Origin: Patescibacteria group bacterium | Lineage (GTDB): Bacteria; Patescibacteriota; Minisyncoccia; Phycocordibacterales; UBA12088 | DNA: 15,530 bases | Direction: 5' to 3' | NCBI GenBank assembly: GCA_015491145.1 | Contig: WFWM01000006.1 | Span: forward strand, 1 to 15,530 | Part shown: piece after piece, positions 5,010 to 15,359 of the stretch | Layout of the letters: each line of letters starts with the position of its first letter | Position numbering within the stretch: position 1 is the first letter of the stretch | The notes under the pieces: generated by a model | Told to the model about the DNA's origin: nothing | What the model saw: the letters and a program-made list of their open reading frames with translations, nothing else | The model's database searches: none | Made by a program: the position numbers and the translations under genes

Positions 5010-5738
5010 TTACTCGTCATCGGGAAGGTGGGCAAGCACCAGTCGTATTGCCTCAAGAGCCCGAACCGCTTCCTGCCGCGTGAGGACATAGTCGCTCGAT
5101 CGGGAACGGAGCGCTTCTGCAACCTGTCGAAACCGAAGGATTGCCTCTCGCAATGCTGGTTGCTTCTCCCAGTGGCTCAGCACGGAGGGGTGCTGAGCCG
5201 CAAACCTCCGGAGGAAATCGTCAACCTTGAGCACCGCCTCCCGCCACGCAGGAGGGTAATCTTGCGCGACGCGCTGCTCCGCTTCAGCGAGCACCTCCCT
5301 CCAGTGTCCCCACACTGCAGCTTGCGCTCCTGCCTGATACCTCTTTTCCTCTCCCACCTCCGCGCTGGAAACGCTCGAGGCAGCGGGTTGCCCATTGCGC
5401 GCGCCCTCCCCTGCAGCGCGGGGTTGGCTCGCTGCCTCCTCGGAACGGGGAGGTAACGGGGCAAAGAGCACTTCATCTTGGTACCGAAGGAGTCGATAGT
5501 ATCGAACCATCAGTTGCACCATCACAAAGAGCAAGACCCCGGTGATCACAAAAGACACAATAGTGAATCGCTCCCACCAGATTTGGGCATACACCACCCA
5601 TTCAGACGGACCCGTGACATTTGGCTCTCCACCCGTTCCCACACCAAACAGCTGTCCGGTCAAGAGACGGTAGAGGAGGTAGAAGAGGAACTCCGGGTTG
5701 AGCGAGACGAACGGGGAAGGAAGTGATGGATCAGGCAT
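5010..5738 (-). CDS. Single-pass membrane protein of unknown function, Parcubacteria-type
   Basis: A 242-residue protein. The N-terminus (residues 1-55) has a weakly hydrophobic helix (FLFYLLYRLLTG). A clear membrane helix spans about 57-79 (FTIVSFVITGVLLFVMVQLM). A linker rich in A, S, G and E covers about 95-137, and a helical soluble domain covers 142-237. The domain's pattern (WREVLAEAE, DYPPAWREAVLKVDDFLRR, then SSDYVLTRQEAVRALEAI) resembles, from memory, a membrane-anchored family common in Parcubacteria whose better-preserved members carry an R-N-x-I-A-H motif like HEPN proteins. That motif is not intact here. The start lies 5 bp after the gatA stop, with AGGGAG overlapping that stop. 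It is the last protein gene before the initiator tRNA. No function is claimed. Confidence 0.75.
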   Translation of the reverse strand: MPDPSLPSPFVSLNPEFLFYLLYRLLTGQLFGVGTGGEPNVTGPSEWVVYAQIWWERFTIVSFVITGVLLFVMVQLMVRYYRLLRYQDEVLFAPLPPRSEEAASQPRAAGEGARNGQPAASSVSSAEVGEEKRYQAGAQAAVWGHWREVLAEAEQRVAQDYPPAWREAVLKVDDFLRRFAAQHPSVLSHWEKQPALREAILRFRQVAEALRSRSSDYVLTRQEAVRALEAIRLVLAHLPDDE

Positions 5739-5743
5739 ACTCC

Positions 5744-7189
5744 CTACGAACGATGCATCGATTGGAGGATAGCCTCCGCCTCCTCGCTCACCGACAGGAG
5801 CGCGTAGTCAAAACCGAAAGGGGCGAGGAACTGCAGCCCCAGTGGCAGCCCCGCTTTATCGTGCCCCATCGGCAAGGAGATTGCCGGAACCCCCGCAACA
5901 TTGGCAGGCACGGTGAACACATCCTCAAGGTACATTGCAAGCGGATCATCCACCTTCGCTCCAAGAGGGAACGCGGCGTGCGGCGTGGTGGGGAGCGCAA
6001 TGACATCCACCTCTTGAAACACCCTCGCTAGCGCTTCACGGAATGCCCGACGGGCTCGTCGCGCTGTTCGGTAGTAGGCATCGTAGTACCCGGAAGATAG
6101 CACATAGGTGCCGAGAAGGATGCGCCGCTTCACCTCTGCCCCAAAGAGCGCGCGGGTCGCTTTTATGGCATCGAATACCGAATCCCCCTCCTCGCGACGT
6201 GGCCCGTAGCGAACGCCATCGAATCGGGCGAGATTCGTGGAGGCCTCAGCCGGCATCAAGATGTAGTACATCGCAAGCGTCTCTCGCAGGAGGGGGAGGT
6301 CGATCTCCCGCACCTCCCACCCTGCAGCACGCAGCGCGTCAATGGATCGAAGGAAGGTGGCGCGCACCCGCGCATCCAACCCTTCGTGTTCAATCACGAA
6401 GGGAACAACCCCTACCCGCACCGGCCTGTGCCTCACCTCGGCTCTCTGCTCCAAGTACCCCGAGGGAAGCGATGTGGCATCTGCCGGATCATAGCCTGCA
6501 ATTACCTGGAACAAAACGCGGGCATCAGCAACGGTCCGCGTGATCGGCCCCACCACATCGAGCGATGAGCCCATAGCAATGAGGCCCGAGCGCGAAACAG
6601 CTCCATACGAAGGCTTCAGACCGACGACGCCACAGAACGCTGCCGGCTGGCGAATGGAGCCGCCGGTATCAGACCCGAGCGCACCCAAGACCATTCCGTC
6701 GGCGACCGCCGCAGCAGAACCCCCGGAGGATCCTCCGGGAACACGGGAGAGGTCGTGGGGATTCCGGGTCTGTTGGAACGCAGAGTGTTCGGTGGAAGAG
6801 CCCATTGCAAACTCATCCATATTGGTCCTCCCCACGATGATGGCCCCTGCGGCGAGGAGACGGACTACGGCGGTGGCAGTGTAGGGGGCGATGTACCCCT
6901 CAAGGATTCGCGACGCTGCGGTGACCCGCTTCCCTTCCCACAGCAGGTTGTCCTTAATCGCCACCGGTATGCCTGCGAGTGGAAACGCTTCCTTCGATTC
7001 CCGCAGCTGCTCCTTCACTCGCGCCAGCTGCTGCGCGGTATCATCGAACACTTCAAGGAAGGCCCCCACCTCCCTGTCCCGCTCCTTAATGCGCTGGAGC
7101 GCCGCTGAAAGGAGGTCCTCCGGGGCGACAGATCCGCTGCGGAGTGCCTGCTGCGCCTCCGTAATCGTTGCCGGTAATGAACCCCTCAT
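5744..7189 (-). CDS. gatA: Glutamyl/aspartyl-tRNA amidotransferase subunit A (amidase)
   Basis: GatA releases ammonia from glutamine so that GatB can convert Glu-tRNA(Gln) or Asp-tRNA(Asn) into Gln-tRNA or Asn-tRNA. The Lys-cisSer-Ser triad of amidase-signature enzymes is present: Lys79 (VAIKDN), Ser154 (PGGSSGGSAA) and Ser178 (GSDTGGSIRQ), the same numbers as in Staphylococcus aureus GatA. The length of 481 residues is normal. I chose ATG 7189 because it overlaps the gatC stop (ATGA); upstream in-frame codons lie within gatC. It is translationally coupled to gatC, and the next gene starts 5 bp after its stop. gatB is not in the window. Confidence 0.97.
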   Translation of the reverse strand: MRGSLPATITEAQQALRSGSVAPEDLLSAALQRIKERDREVGAFLEVFDDTAQQLARVKEQLRESKEAFPLAGIPVAIKDNLLWEGKRVTAASRILEGYIAPYTATAVVRLLAAGAIIVGRTNMDEFAMGSSTEHSAFQQTRNPHDLSRVPGGSSGGSAAAVADGMVLGALGSDTGGSIRQPAAFCGVVGLKPSYGAVSRSGLIAMGSSLDVVGPITRTVADARVLFQVIAGYDPADATSLPSGYLEQRAEVRHRPVRVGVVPFVIEHEGLDARVRATFLRSIDALRAAGWEVREIDLPLLRETLAMYYILMPAEASTNLARFDGVRYGPRREEGDSVFDAIKATRALFGAEVKRRILLGTYVLSSGYYDAYYRTARRARRAFREALARVFQEVDVIALPTTPHAAFPLGAKVDDPLAMYLEDVFTVPANVAGVPAISLPMGHDKAGLPLGLQFLAPFGFDYALLSVSEEAEAILQSMHRS

Positions 7190-7503
7190 AGCTCGAGCAC
7201 GCGTCGCACAACGATCCACCCGTCCCGTACCTGCGCGGCTGCTCCCACCACCTTCTCAACCTCCTCTTTGCTGCGCTCTTCCGGTGTATCGTCGCGGAGC
7301 ACATTCTCCACTCCCGCAGCTTCTGCCTCCCCATCTCTTTCAGAAGGGAGCGAGAGGTTCTTGAGCGTGTCAATGTAGGCAACCACAGAGGCGAGATCCT
7401 TTGCCAGACGATGCGCCTCCTCTCCTGTAAGGGAAACGAGTGCGAGTGCACTCAGTTGGTGAATCGCCTGCTCGATTTCCGCTGCGCCGCCTTGCGCTGC
7501 CAT
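7186..7503 (-). CDS. gatC: Glutamyl/aspartyl-tRNA amidotransferase subunit C
   Basis: GatC is the small subunit that wraps around GatA and stabilises the GatCAB complex. The 105-residue protein shows the family pattern: an N-terminal helix, then LALVSLTGEEAHRLAKDLASVVAYIDTLKNL, and a polar tail with LRDDTP, matching the usual LReDe region. The C-terminus (VRDGWIVVRRVLEL) replaces the common FxVPRVL ending but keeps its shape. It starts 9 bp after the ligA stop and overlaps gatA by 4 bp. The -1 base of its ATG is A, one of three exceptions to the T-before-start pattern of this window. Confidence 0.93.
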   Translation of the reverse strand: MAAQGGAAEIEQAIHQLSALALVSLTGEEAHRLAKDLASVVAYIDTLKNLSLPSERDGEAEAAGVENVLRDDTPEERSKEEVEKVVGAAAQVRDGWIVVRRVLEL

Positions 7504-7512
7504 TGCAGCCCA

Positions 7513-10058
<2,546 letters not shown>

Positions 10059-10062
10059 ACCA

Positions 10063-10656
10063 CTATGGTTGGTTTGCTTGGAGTGTCCTGTAGAGCTCCA
10101 CCGCGGCATCCGCGAGCGAATACAGGACGCGATCCGCCTTCACTTCCCGCACGGAACCCTTTTCCGGAAACCGGACAATGCTCTCCACCCGATACCACCC
10201 CTCAGACGGATTGCGCGAAACGAGAATCCATCGCTGAAAGGACGTCGGCTTCCAACCGGATCCGGTGGTGTGGCTGTAAAGTCCCTTCGTCGCGTTATAA
10301 GTGAGGAAGCACCCTCCTTGCGGATTGCAGGGGAACACTCGGCCCTCCACAGGGTCTACCGCACAAGGCGACGAGAGGCAAGGAGCCAGCGTCGTCGCGA
10401 GCGCATCCCCATACGCCTGCGGGTCCCCACCATTCACGAGGAATGTCACTGCCCGAGCAAAATCCTCATCCCGCACATGCTTGAGATACTCAATCGGCTC
10501 GCGCGCAAAAGAAATTGCTGCTGCTTGCAGCTCTGTATGCGGTGCTGCTGCGATCGACCGCATCAAAAGCGTCATCGGCCCCACGAAAGCAACTGTGAGA
10601 ATGCCAATTGCGACGAGTGCTTCAATGAGGGTGAAAGCGGAAAACCGTTGACGCAT
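10063..10656 (-). CDS. PilV/GspI-like minor pilin
   Basis: A 197-residue type IV prepilin. The leader MRQRFSA is followed by the conserved FTLIEALVAIGIL, with Glu at +5 of the mature protein; the residue before the cut site is Ala, not the usual Gly. The membrane helix runs to about residue 32. Downstream, ISFAREPIEYLKHVRDEDF resembles the GspI/PilV region after the helix (AxxxAxxxIExLR). Four Cys in the middle (residues about 93-115) may form disulfides. It starts 12 bp after the PilW-like gene and shares the MRQRF leader with it, suggesting paralogues. Probably a member of the pilus-priming complex. Confidence 0.87.
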   Translation of the reverse strand: MRQRFSAFTLIEALVAIGILTVAFVGPMTLLMRSIAAAPHTELQAAAISFAREPIEYLKHVRDEDFARAVTFLVNGGDPQAYGDALATTLAPCLSSPCAVDPVEGRVFPCNPQGGCFLTYNATKGLYSHTTGSGWKPTSFQRWILVSRNPSEGWYRVESIVRFPEKGSVREVKADRVLYSLADAAVELYRTLQANQP

Positions 10657-10668
10657 ACACCGATTTGC

Positions 10669-12093
10669 CTAGAACGGCTCGGCTTTGATAACCCGAACAT
10701 CTGAAGCGGGAGTTCCCGCAGGAAGCAAGAGTGCAACGCAAGCCGGCACCACACTGTGGTTCCATCCCTTCTCCCACACTCCGGAGGGCCACGGTGTCGG
10801 CCATGCGAGTCCGAGCGATTGCGCCTGCGCGTAAGTGCCCGCTGTCTCGTAGCGAGTCAACGGAAGGCCGGCACTCGTCCACCACGGGCAGAAGTAGTTG
10901 CGCGGTGTGCGTGGTTTCCCAGGAATGAAACCACAGATGCGCCCGTTGTCGGTTCTTCCCGCATGGTAGAACACAACTAAATCCACCGGTCTGGTGAGGT
11001 TGATTGCACCGCTCACAGGAGGGATGTCCTCCCGCGAAAGGTAGTCCATCGGCTCCGGAATGTCCGGTGAGAAAACTGTGTCTCCTGAGTCCCACACATA
11101 CTCGATATCCTCATCACGCATCGGATTACACGTTTGCCGTTTGCACCGGTAGAACCCCACCACCATTTCCTCGTACGGTTGGATATCGTTCGGGTTGTAC
11201 TTCGGATTATCAAAGGTGGTATTTGCTCCTTCAGGACAAGGAGTATCATGCCCTGTTCGGGTTGGATCACAATGGTCATCCCATCCCTGCACGTAGACCG
11301 CCCGGTAGGACCCTGCCGGAAGTGTGCTCGTCCCTTGCAGACGGAATGGGGCAAGATACCATGGGTACCACGTGCCGCCAGCAAACTGTCGCGAGCGACG
11401 TGCTGGGAGTACAAAAAGCTTCTCGTCCCGATCGTACTTTTCTCCAGCTCCTGCGTTCACCACAAAGTAGCCCGGCACATTGTTGAACACGCATTGCACG
11501 ACGCCTTCACCAACTGCGGGGGGTTGTGGCACGCCAAAATCTGACGGAAGGTCATACGACATCGGCGGGGCTATCGTCGTTTGCAGAGAAAAGGATGATT
11601 TTCTGCCCTTCCTCCCTATCGCCACCTCCCCTTCCATACTCACCGTCACCATTGGAGCGATGGATGCCGCCTGCCCCTTTGTGAAGAAGGAGCCGCTTGC
11701 AATCACCGCACTCGGGGCAACGAGCGGAGCAAGAACGCCGTTCACCGACCGTTTCAATGTTCCCCCTTCGAAACGGAACAGCACCCTCTCCCCAGTCATC
11801 GAATCGAGCACGAGCAGGAGGCTATTGCCACCGTTCGGGCAAGGGATGTGTTGTTGTGGGGTGAAGGCCAGCGAGAGGTTCTCCCCACACGCCACGACAT
11901 CCGCCATTCTGGTGAGCCGTTCAATATGCTCCACCGCCGCCTGCAGGGTATCGAGAACCTCCTGCTGCGCCCGTGCGGTCGCACTCCCTCCCAGCAGCGC
12001 GACATACGCCCCCACTGCTGCCACCATAATGACAGTGAACACGCTCACCGCAACCAACATCTCTACAAGTGTGAAGGCGAAGCGCTGCCGCAT
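10669..12093 (-). CDS. PilW/GspJ-like minor pilin with a large extra C-terminal domain
   Basis: A 474-residue prepilin, more than twice the size of typical PilW/GspJ. The leader MRQRFA precedes FTLVEMLVAVSVFTVIMVAAVGAY, with Glu at +5 and Ala at -1. Residues about 40-180 fit a PilW-type pilin domain (QAAVEHIERLTRMADVV). From about 195 to the end is a separate domain of some 280 residues, rich in Pro, Trp, Tyr and Asp and holding eight of the protein's ten Cys (201, 275, 286, 317, 322, 387, 402, 452). I do not recognise this domain. By analogy with minor pilins that carry a domain at the pilus tip, it could be an adhesive or contact module; that is inference. It begins 4 bp after the FimT-like gene. 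Confidence 0.85.
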   Translation of the reverse strand: MRQRFAFTLVEMLVAVSVFTVIMVAAVGAYVALLGGSATARAQQEVLDTLQAAVEHIERLTRMADVVACGENLSLAFTPQQHIPCPNGGNSLLLVLDSMTGERVLFRFEGGTLKRSVNGVLAPLVAPSAVIASGSFFTKGQAASIAPMVTVSMEGEVAIGRKGRKSSFSLQTTIAPPMSYDLPSDFGVPQPPAVGEGVVQCVFNNVPGYFVVNAGAGEKYDRDEKLFVLPARRSRQFAGGTWYPWYLAPFRLQGTSTLPAGSYRAVYVQGWDDHCDPTRTGHDTPCPEGANTTFDNPKYNPNDIQPYEEMVVGFYRCKRQTCNPMRDEDIEYVWDSGDTVFSPDIPEPMDYLSREDIPPVSGAINLTRPVDLVVFYHAGRTDNGRICGFIPGKPRTPRNYFCPWWTSAGLPLTRYETAGTYAQAQSLGLAWPTPWPSGVWEKGWNHSVVPACVALLLPAGTPASDVRVIKAEPF

Positions 12094-12097
12094 ACCG

Positions 12098-12667
12098 CTA
12101 CAACCGTGTTACCGCGAGAGCGCCGGTTAGGTAGATTTCCAACTGGACGCTCGCTGCTTCCCCTGGTAGAGCAAAACGCACTTTCCCAATGGCGTATCGA
12201 CTCCCACCTTCCTTTCCGAGGAGTATCGCTTCCGGATTCGGGCGGTAGAAGAGTACCACGAGTTGCTTCATCTGATCCGGGTGGGAGGAGGCGCACACTT
12301 CTGTGTTCGTCGCTCCGCACACCTCTGCCACAACCCCTGAGGCAAGGGAGTGGCGCTGAAGCACCGTATCCCCCTTATCGTACCACTGGTCGCCGTTTTT
12401 ATCTGCAAAGAGCACGATTTCTCTCGAAGCCGGCGTGAAGACCACCCCAAAGCCGTGCGAAAAAGAACCATCGACCCCTTTCGTGCCGATCCCGTAGCCT
12501 TGCGCAAGGCGCACTAGCGCCGCCACCTCATACACCTCGTTGAGCAGCTTCGTCGTTCCCCGCTGCACCCCCCCTCCGGCGAGCACCACCGCCCCCAGAA
12601 GGAGCATAATTGCCACAACTACAATGAGTTCTGTGAGGGTAAAAGCTCGCAGCAGCAAGCGGGGCAT
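12098..12667 (-). CDS. FimT/GspH-like minor pilin
   Basis: A 189-residue prepilin. The leader MPRLLLRA precedes FTLTELIVVVAIMLLLGAVVLAG, with Glu at +5 and Ala at -1. The region after the helix (LLNEVYEVAALVRLAQGYGIG) matches the FimT/GspH pattern of a helix followed by strands, and FADKNGDQWYDKGD is typical of FimT-type proteins. Two Cys (in VCGATNTEVCA) may pair. I chose ATG 12667, which gives an 8-residue leader and overlaps nothing; the alternative TTG at 12685 would overlap pilD. GAGG lies only 2 nt from the ATG, so translation is probably coupled to pilD, whose stop codon is 4 bp upstream. Confidence 0.86.
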   Translation of the reverse strand: MPRLLLRAFTLTELIVVVAIMLLLGAVVLAGGGVQRGTTKLLNEVYEVAALVRLAQGYGIGTKGVDGSFSHGFGVVFTPASREIVLFADKNGDQWYDKGDTVLQRHSLASGVVAEVCGATNTEVCASSHPDQMKQLVVLFYRPNPEAILLGKEGGSRYAIGKVRFALPGEAASVQLEIYLTGALAVTRL

Positions 12668-12671
12668 AGCC

Positions 12672-13529
12672 TCAGTATAGCGCAAACACTACAAACGGAA
12701 AGGCGAGCTCTACCCAGAGGCCGAAAGTGAGGAAAGGCACAAACGGCACCGCCATCCCGCGACGGATAGCAGGGAGTCTGCTGTGCAAGCGCATGGCGTA
12801 TTCACCACGGAAAAGCTGGAGGAAGCGATGGAAGCCCCACATGATCCCTATAGCGAGTGCCCCCGCCCAAAATGCAAGGAGAATTGCAGTTATCCCTCTT
12901 GCAACCCCAAGGAACGCGCCAATGCCGAATGCCAGCCAACCGTCAGCATCACCAATCCACTTTCCCCGAGAAATGAGCCAAAGCCCCCAGAATGGCAGCG
13001 CTACTACCACACCTGAAAGGAGTACCTCGCTCAATGCGGTCACAAAGGATCCCTGCCCTTCCACAACCCGGGAGAGGAGACCAGCCAAAAATGAAAGGGA
13101 AGTGAACATCCCCAACCAGTGCGTCGGCACGGCACGCGTGCGTACATCATACGCCGCAAGCGCGAGGCTGATGGCGATGACCCCCCACATGAGTGCAAGC
13201 CATACAACCCCCTCCCATTGCAATGCCCATCGAGCTTGAAGCCAACGGATCGCGACGACCGAAAAGCCAATCCCGCACAACAACTCCACAACTGGGTATT
13301 GCCAAGAGAGCAAAATTCCACAGGAGCGACATCTGCCCCGTTGAAGGAAAAAAGAGACGAGAGGAATGAGTTCAAACCACCGCAACTGTACCTTACAGGC
13401 AGGACATTGGGACCGGCCACGCAGGGGCTTCCCTTGCAGCGTTCGAAAGACCACAACATTGAGAAAACTCCCCACACTCGTACCAAAGAGGAAGGTAATC
13501 ACACCAGCCACCCACTCCATCTCTCCCAT
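12672..13529 (-). CDS. pilD: Type IV prepilin peptidase
   Basis: PilD is an inner-membrane aspartyl protease that cuts prepilin leaders and, in many bacteria, methylates the new N-terminus. The 285-residue protein begins with the family's N-terminal motif (GSFLNVVVFR, residues 20-29), then the Cys4 zinc site (Cys42, 45, 67, 70 in CPACK and CRSCG). The two catalytic aspartates are Asp128 (YDVRTRAVP) and Asp194 (WIGDADGWLAFGIG, corresponding to GxGD). About eight membrane helices are visible. ATG 13529 is preceded by AGGGGT; ATG 13520 is an alternative. It stands first in the run of minor-pilin genes, after the pilA terminator. A weak extended -10 (TGG-TACTTT) lies 7 bp before the ATG. Confidence 0.95.
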   Translation of the reverse strand: MGEMEWVAGVITFLFGTSVGSFLNVVVFRTLQGKPLRGRSQCPACKVQLRWFELIPLVSFFLQRGRCRSCGILLSWQYPVVELLCGIGFSVVAIRWLQARWALQWEGVVWLALMWGVIAISLALAAYDVRTRAVPTHWLGMFTSLSFLAGLLSRVVEGQGSFVTALSEVLLSGVVVALPFWGLWLISRGKWIGDADGWLAFGIGAFLGVARGITAILLAFWAGALAIGIMWGFHRFLQLFRGEYAMRLHSRLPAIRRGMAVPFVPFLTFGLWVELAFPFVVFALY

Positions 13530-13552
13530 ACCCCTGAAAGTACCACGAGAAA

Positions 13553-13590
13553 CCTAAAACACCGTAGCCATGCGGCTACGGTGTTTTAGG
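13553..13590 (-). terminator. Perfect 17-bp hairpin terminator after pilA
   Basis: Left arm 13553-13569, 4-nt loop 13570-13573, right arm 13574-13590, with no mismatch. On the minus strand the 3' arm ends GTGTTTTAGG and is followed by TTTCTC. It lies 22 bp after the pilA stop, consistent with a mostly monocistronic, abundant pilA transcript. Like the hairpin at 4844-4888, the A-rich and T-rich segments are inside the stem. Confidence 0.82.
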
Positions 13591-13612
13591 CGTTCACACT
13601 CTCGTTACAGAT

Positions 13613-14035
13613 TTAGGGGAACACACAGTATACGAGATTGCTCGAACAATTGAGGTTCCCCACTGCAATGTTCGGGTTGCCATCCGAATTGGCAGTGCCG
13701 GTGTCTTGCTCAAGCTGCGCCGCCACGACATACGCCTTGCCTCCAACATTGGTGGCGTACTGGTAGGAAGAACCATTCGGATCCTTCGGCTCTGACGGAA
13801 GGAAACCGGCAGAAACGAGGGCGGCAATATTGTTAGCGTAATTGCCGTTCGAGTCGAAGTACATCTCGTTTGCCAATTGAATCTGCTTGAGATCCGCAAT
13901 CCGTCGGGAATCCCGCGCCTTCGCTCGAGCACTATTGAGTGAAGCGAGCACAACCGCCGACAGAATGCCGATAATCGCGATTACCACGAGCAGCTCGATG
14001 AGCGTGAAACCGCGACGAAGCGAGAAGGATTGCAT
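13613..14035 (-). CDS. pilA: Major type IV pilin
   Basis: The probable main subunit of the pilus fibre. The 140-residue prepilin has the leader MQSFSLRRG and the canonical [36 protein letters not shown], with Gly at -1 and Glu at +5. The stretch [20 protein letters not shown] is typical of small bacterial pilins, and the C-terminal CSSNLVYC could form a disulfide loop. It is the only pilin here with Gly at the cut site, the only gene with a strong ribosome binding site (AAGGAG, 6 nt spacing), and it has its own extended -10 promoter and hairpin terminator. All this suggests high expression compared with its neighbours. Confidence 0.95.
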   Translation of the reverse strand: MQSFSLRRGFTLIELLVVIAIIGILSAVVLASLNSARAKARDSRRIADLKQIQLANEMYFDSNGNYANNIAALVSAGFLPSEPKDPNGSSYQYATNVGGKAYVVAAQLEQDTGTANSDGNPNIAVGNLNCSSNLVYCVFP

Positions 14036-14041
14036 ACGAAA

Positions 14042-14047
14042 CTCCTT
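14042..14047 (-). promoter_or_regulatory. Strong ribosome binding site of pilA
   Basis: AAGGAG on the minus strand, with 6 nt (TTTCGT) to the ATG. Most other starts in the window have at most a G-rich stretch directly against the ATG, so this site marks pilA as strongly translated. Confidence 0.85.
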
Positions 14048-14101
14048 ATAACCTGTTAATACACGACCTGCTAATGCTGCTTGGCGCTCACGGCCGCTTG
14101 C

Positions 14102-14110
14102 ATTGTACCA
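14102..14110 (-). promoter_or_regulatory. Extended -10 promoter of pilA
   Basis: The minus strand reads TGG-TACAAT (five of six matches plus the TG extension). No clear -35 is found at 17 bp (TCTTTT). Predicted start is near 14095, giving a leader of about 60 nt before pilA. Confidence 0.62.
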
Positions 14111-14137
14111 TTTTTCCCTTTTGCAAAAGAGACATCC

Positions 14138-14146
14138 TGTGGATAA
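14138..14146 (-). promoter_or_regulatory. DnaA-box-like 9-mer between pilC and the pilA promoter
   Basis: The minus strand reads TTATCCACA, an exact match to the strong DnaA box. It lies about 30 bp upstream of the pilA -10. A single box can arise by chance: about a 12% chance somewhere in a window of this length under equal base use. Confidence 0.25.
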
Positions 14147-14154
14147 GCGAATTG

Positions 14155-15357
14155 CTACCCTGCCGTCGAGACATTATAGATGGGAATGAGAACGGAAGCG
14201 AGCAGCACCCCCACCCCCACCCCAAGCAGCACGATCATTGCCGGTTCAATGAGATCGATGAGCGCGTCGACAGTATGGCGCACCTCCCGTTCGTAGAAGG
14301 TAGCAAGGGTTTTCATAATGCGCTCCAGCCGCCCTGTTTCCTCTCCGACACGCACCATACCCACGATAATGCCGGGTATTTCGTTATGCTCATTGAGCGC
14401 TTCTGAAAGCGCTCTCCCGTTCTTCACTTCCTCAAGAGCTTTCCGAAGAATCCCCGCGTAGACCTCGTTGCCAATCACCGCAGCAGTCACCTCAAGGGAT
14501 CGGACCATCGGGATACCGCTTGCCACCATTGTGGCAAGGTTATCAGCAAACCGGGCGAGGTAGAGCTTGCGAAAGAGTGTGCCGAAGTAGGGAATGTGCA
14601 GTTTCAAGGCATCGAATTGTGCCCATCCCTCTGGTGTGTGCACCCACCACCAAAACACCCCTCCTCCAACCGCGAGGGCGAGCAAGAGGAAGATGCCAAA
14701 GTTGGAAAAGAAGGAGGAGAGACCGAGCACAATCTTGGTGTAGATGGGGAGCTCCTGCCCCGATTCCTCGAGAATAGTGCCGATGCGCGGAATGACATAG
14801 GTGAGCATCAGCACCATGACGGCAATAAACACCACAATGACGAATGCTGGATACAACAGGGCGCTCTTTGCCTTGCTCGTCAGCTCATACATTCTGTCAA
14901 GGTAATCGGCAAGGTAGTTGAAGGTCTCGTCGAGCTTTCCCGTCTCCTCACCCGCGCGGACCATATTGACATAGAAGTCGGAGAAGACGGTCGGATGTTT
15001 CGCAAGCGCTTCAGCAATAGACGATCCTCCTTGCAAGTCATCGGCAACCTCCAAGAGGATGCGCTGGAGCAGCGGATTCTCTGTCTCAAGCGCGAGGAGT
15101 CGGAAAACCCGAAGGGCAGACACCTGCGCCTCAAAGAGTGTCGCAATCTGCCGGGAGAGCACCACCACCTCCGCCTGCGACACCCGCTCGAGAAAGGTGA
15201 GATTCATCGTGAGGATCCCGCCCTCGGCCGGCTCCACCTCCACCACCATCAACCCTCGCCGTTGCAGAGCGGCAATAGCCGCTTCTTGCGAAACAGCATC
15301 AACCGTCCCCTCCTGCTTCCCTCCCTTCGCATCAATCGCGGTGTATCGAAAGAGCAT
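14155..15357 (-). CDS. pilC: Type IV pilus inner-membrane platform protein PilC (GspF family)
   Basis: PilC is the membrane platform that couples the PilB and PilT motors to pilin insertion and removal. The 400-residue length is normal. An N-terminal segment ([19 protein letters not shown]) is followed by two copies of the GspF domain. The first is about 60-190, with [22 protein letters not shown] and a membrane pair ending [10 protein letters not shown]. The second is about 262-392, with [25 protein letters not shown] and a final membrane helix. The paired motifs AGEETGKLD and VGEETGRLE show the internal duplication. It begins 2 bp after the pilT stop, so the two are translationally coupled. 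Confidence 0.97.
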   Translation of the reverse strand: MLFRYTAIDAKGGKQEGTVDAVSQEAAIAALQRRGLMVVEVEPAEGGILTMNLTFLERVSQAEVVVLSRQIATLFEAQVSALRVFRLLALETENPLLQRILLEVADDLQGGSSIAEALAKHPTVFSDFYVNMVRAGEETGKLDETFNYLADYLDRMYELTSKAKSALLYPAFVIVVFIAVMVLMLTYVIPRIGTILEESGQELPIYTKIVLGLSSFFSNFGIFLLLALAVGGGVFWWWVHTPEGWAQFDALKLHIPYFGTLFRKLYLARFADNLATMVASGIPMVRSLEVTAAVIGNEVYAGILRKALEEVKNGRALSEALNEHNEIPGIIVGMVRVGEETGRLERIMKTLATFYEREVRHTVDALIDLIEPAMIVLLGVGVGVLLASVLIPIYNVSTAG

Positions 15358-15359
15358 AC

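Noticed and set aside
10300-12440. Several open frames of 100-216 codons on the plus strand across the minor-pilin genes
   Set aside because: They are antisense to genes with clear prepilin N-termini and tight operon spacing, and encode no recognisable protein.
13530-13552. Dedicated promoter for pilD (TGG-TACTTT, 7 bp before the ATG)
   Set aside because: Only three of six -10 matches and no -35; noted in the pilD entry but too weak for its own feature.
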